DNA of 23,202 nt from an uncultured Cardiobacterium sp. (GTDB lineage Bacteria; Pseudomonadota; Gammaproteobacteria; Cardiobacteriales; Cardiobacteriaceae), in contig NZ_CALIZP010000041.1 in assembly GCF_938028825.1 (NCBI RefSeq), forward strand, positions 1 to 23,202, in the 5' to 3' direction. The translations under genes and the position numbers were made by a program. Of this stretch, positions 23,150 to 23,202 are shown in pieces. The notes under the pieces were generated by a model. That model was given only the letters and a program-made list of their open reading frames with translations, was not told the DNA's origin and did not search any database. Within the stretch, counting starts at the first letter, position 1, and each line of letters begins with the position of its first letter.

Positions 23150-23202
23150 ATATAGCTAATGGATTTCATTTTTCATACAGATCCTAAATAGCTTGTCGAT
23201 AT
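23150..23202 (-). repeat. 53-bp repeat at right window end (inverted copy of the left end)
   Basis: These bases are the exact reverse complement of 3-55. Inward of 23150 the sequence differs from that inside the left end, so only the element edge is shared. The 23094-23149 stretch before it shows no gene. Confidence 0.85.

Overview
The window is a 23.2 kb piece of a GC-rich proteobacterial chromosome. The gene order ubiG-mupP-yciK-kdsD-lptC-lptA-lptB-rpoN, the hslVU pair, sanA, dacB, yjgA and the iron-associated DUF2318/FtsX set all point to a gammaproteobacterium. Together with the type IV pilin-like domains and IS110-type remnant, my best guess is Cardiobacteriaceae (Cardiobacterium or a relative). 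That assignment is inference and has not been tested by search.

Layout. 1-2346: two probably paralogous multi-pass membrane proteins; the first looks 5'-truncated and carries a TPR tail. A 161-bp MITE-like element lies between them. 2347-4700: a degraded accessory zone with a start-less secreted-protein remnant, an AT-rich membrane gene split by a frameshift at a 7-A run, a 50-residue orphan ORF and an IS110-family transposase remnant. 4870-11310: one tightly packed plus-strand operon (ubiG, mupP, yciK, kdsD, lptC, lptA, lptB, rpoN), with overlapping starts and stops in the first six genes and a strong bidirectional terminator at the end. 11314-13634: hslV-hslU on the minus strand behind a sigma-32-like promoter. 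The 353-bp gap between these two genes holds a tandem duplication of the hslU translation start, creating two short decoy ORFs. 13652-14814: a secreted protein built from repeated type IV pilin globular domains without the pilin N-terminal helix. 14911-18449: minus-strand cell-envelope genes sanA, a YafK/DpaA-like L,D-transpeptidase lipoprotein and dacB. 18508-19068: yjgA/darP. 19179-23041: a DUF2318 membrane protein and two FtsX-like permeases, the membrane half of the P19/FTR1-associated iron-uptake cluster. Its ATPase would be expected next, but the window ends there.

Themes. The large operon joins ubiquinone synthesis, MurNAc-6-P recycling, Kdo supply and LPS transport to sigma-54. The sanA/ldt/dacB block adds peptidoglycan remodelling, so much of the window concerns the envelope.

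Both window ends carry the same 53-bp sequence in opposite orientation. It probably marks the edges of a multi-copy element that broke the assembly, truncated the first gene, and lies between the last permease and whatever follows. The least ordinary items are the headless tandem-pilin protein, the duplicated hslU start, the YciK-like SDR that has lost its catalytic lysine, and paired-hairpin REP-like repeats with a GTAG head.
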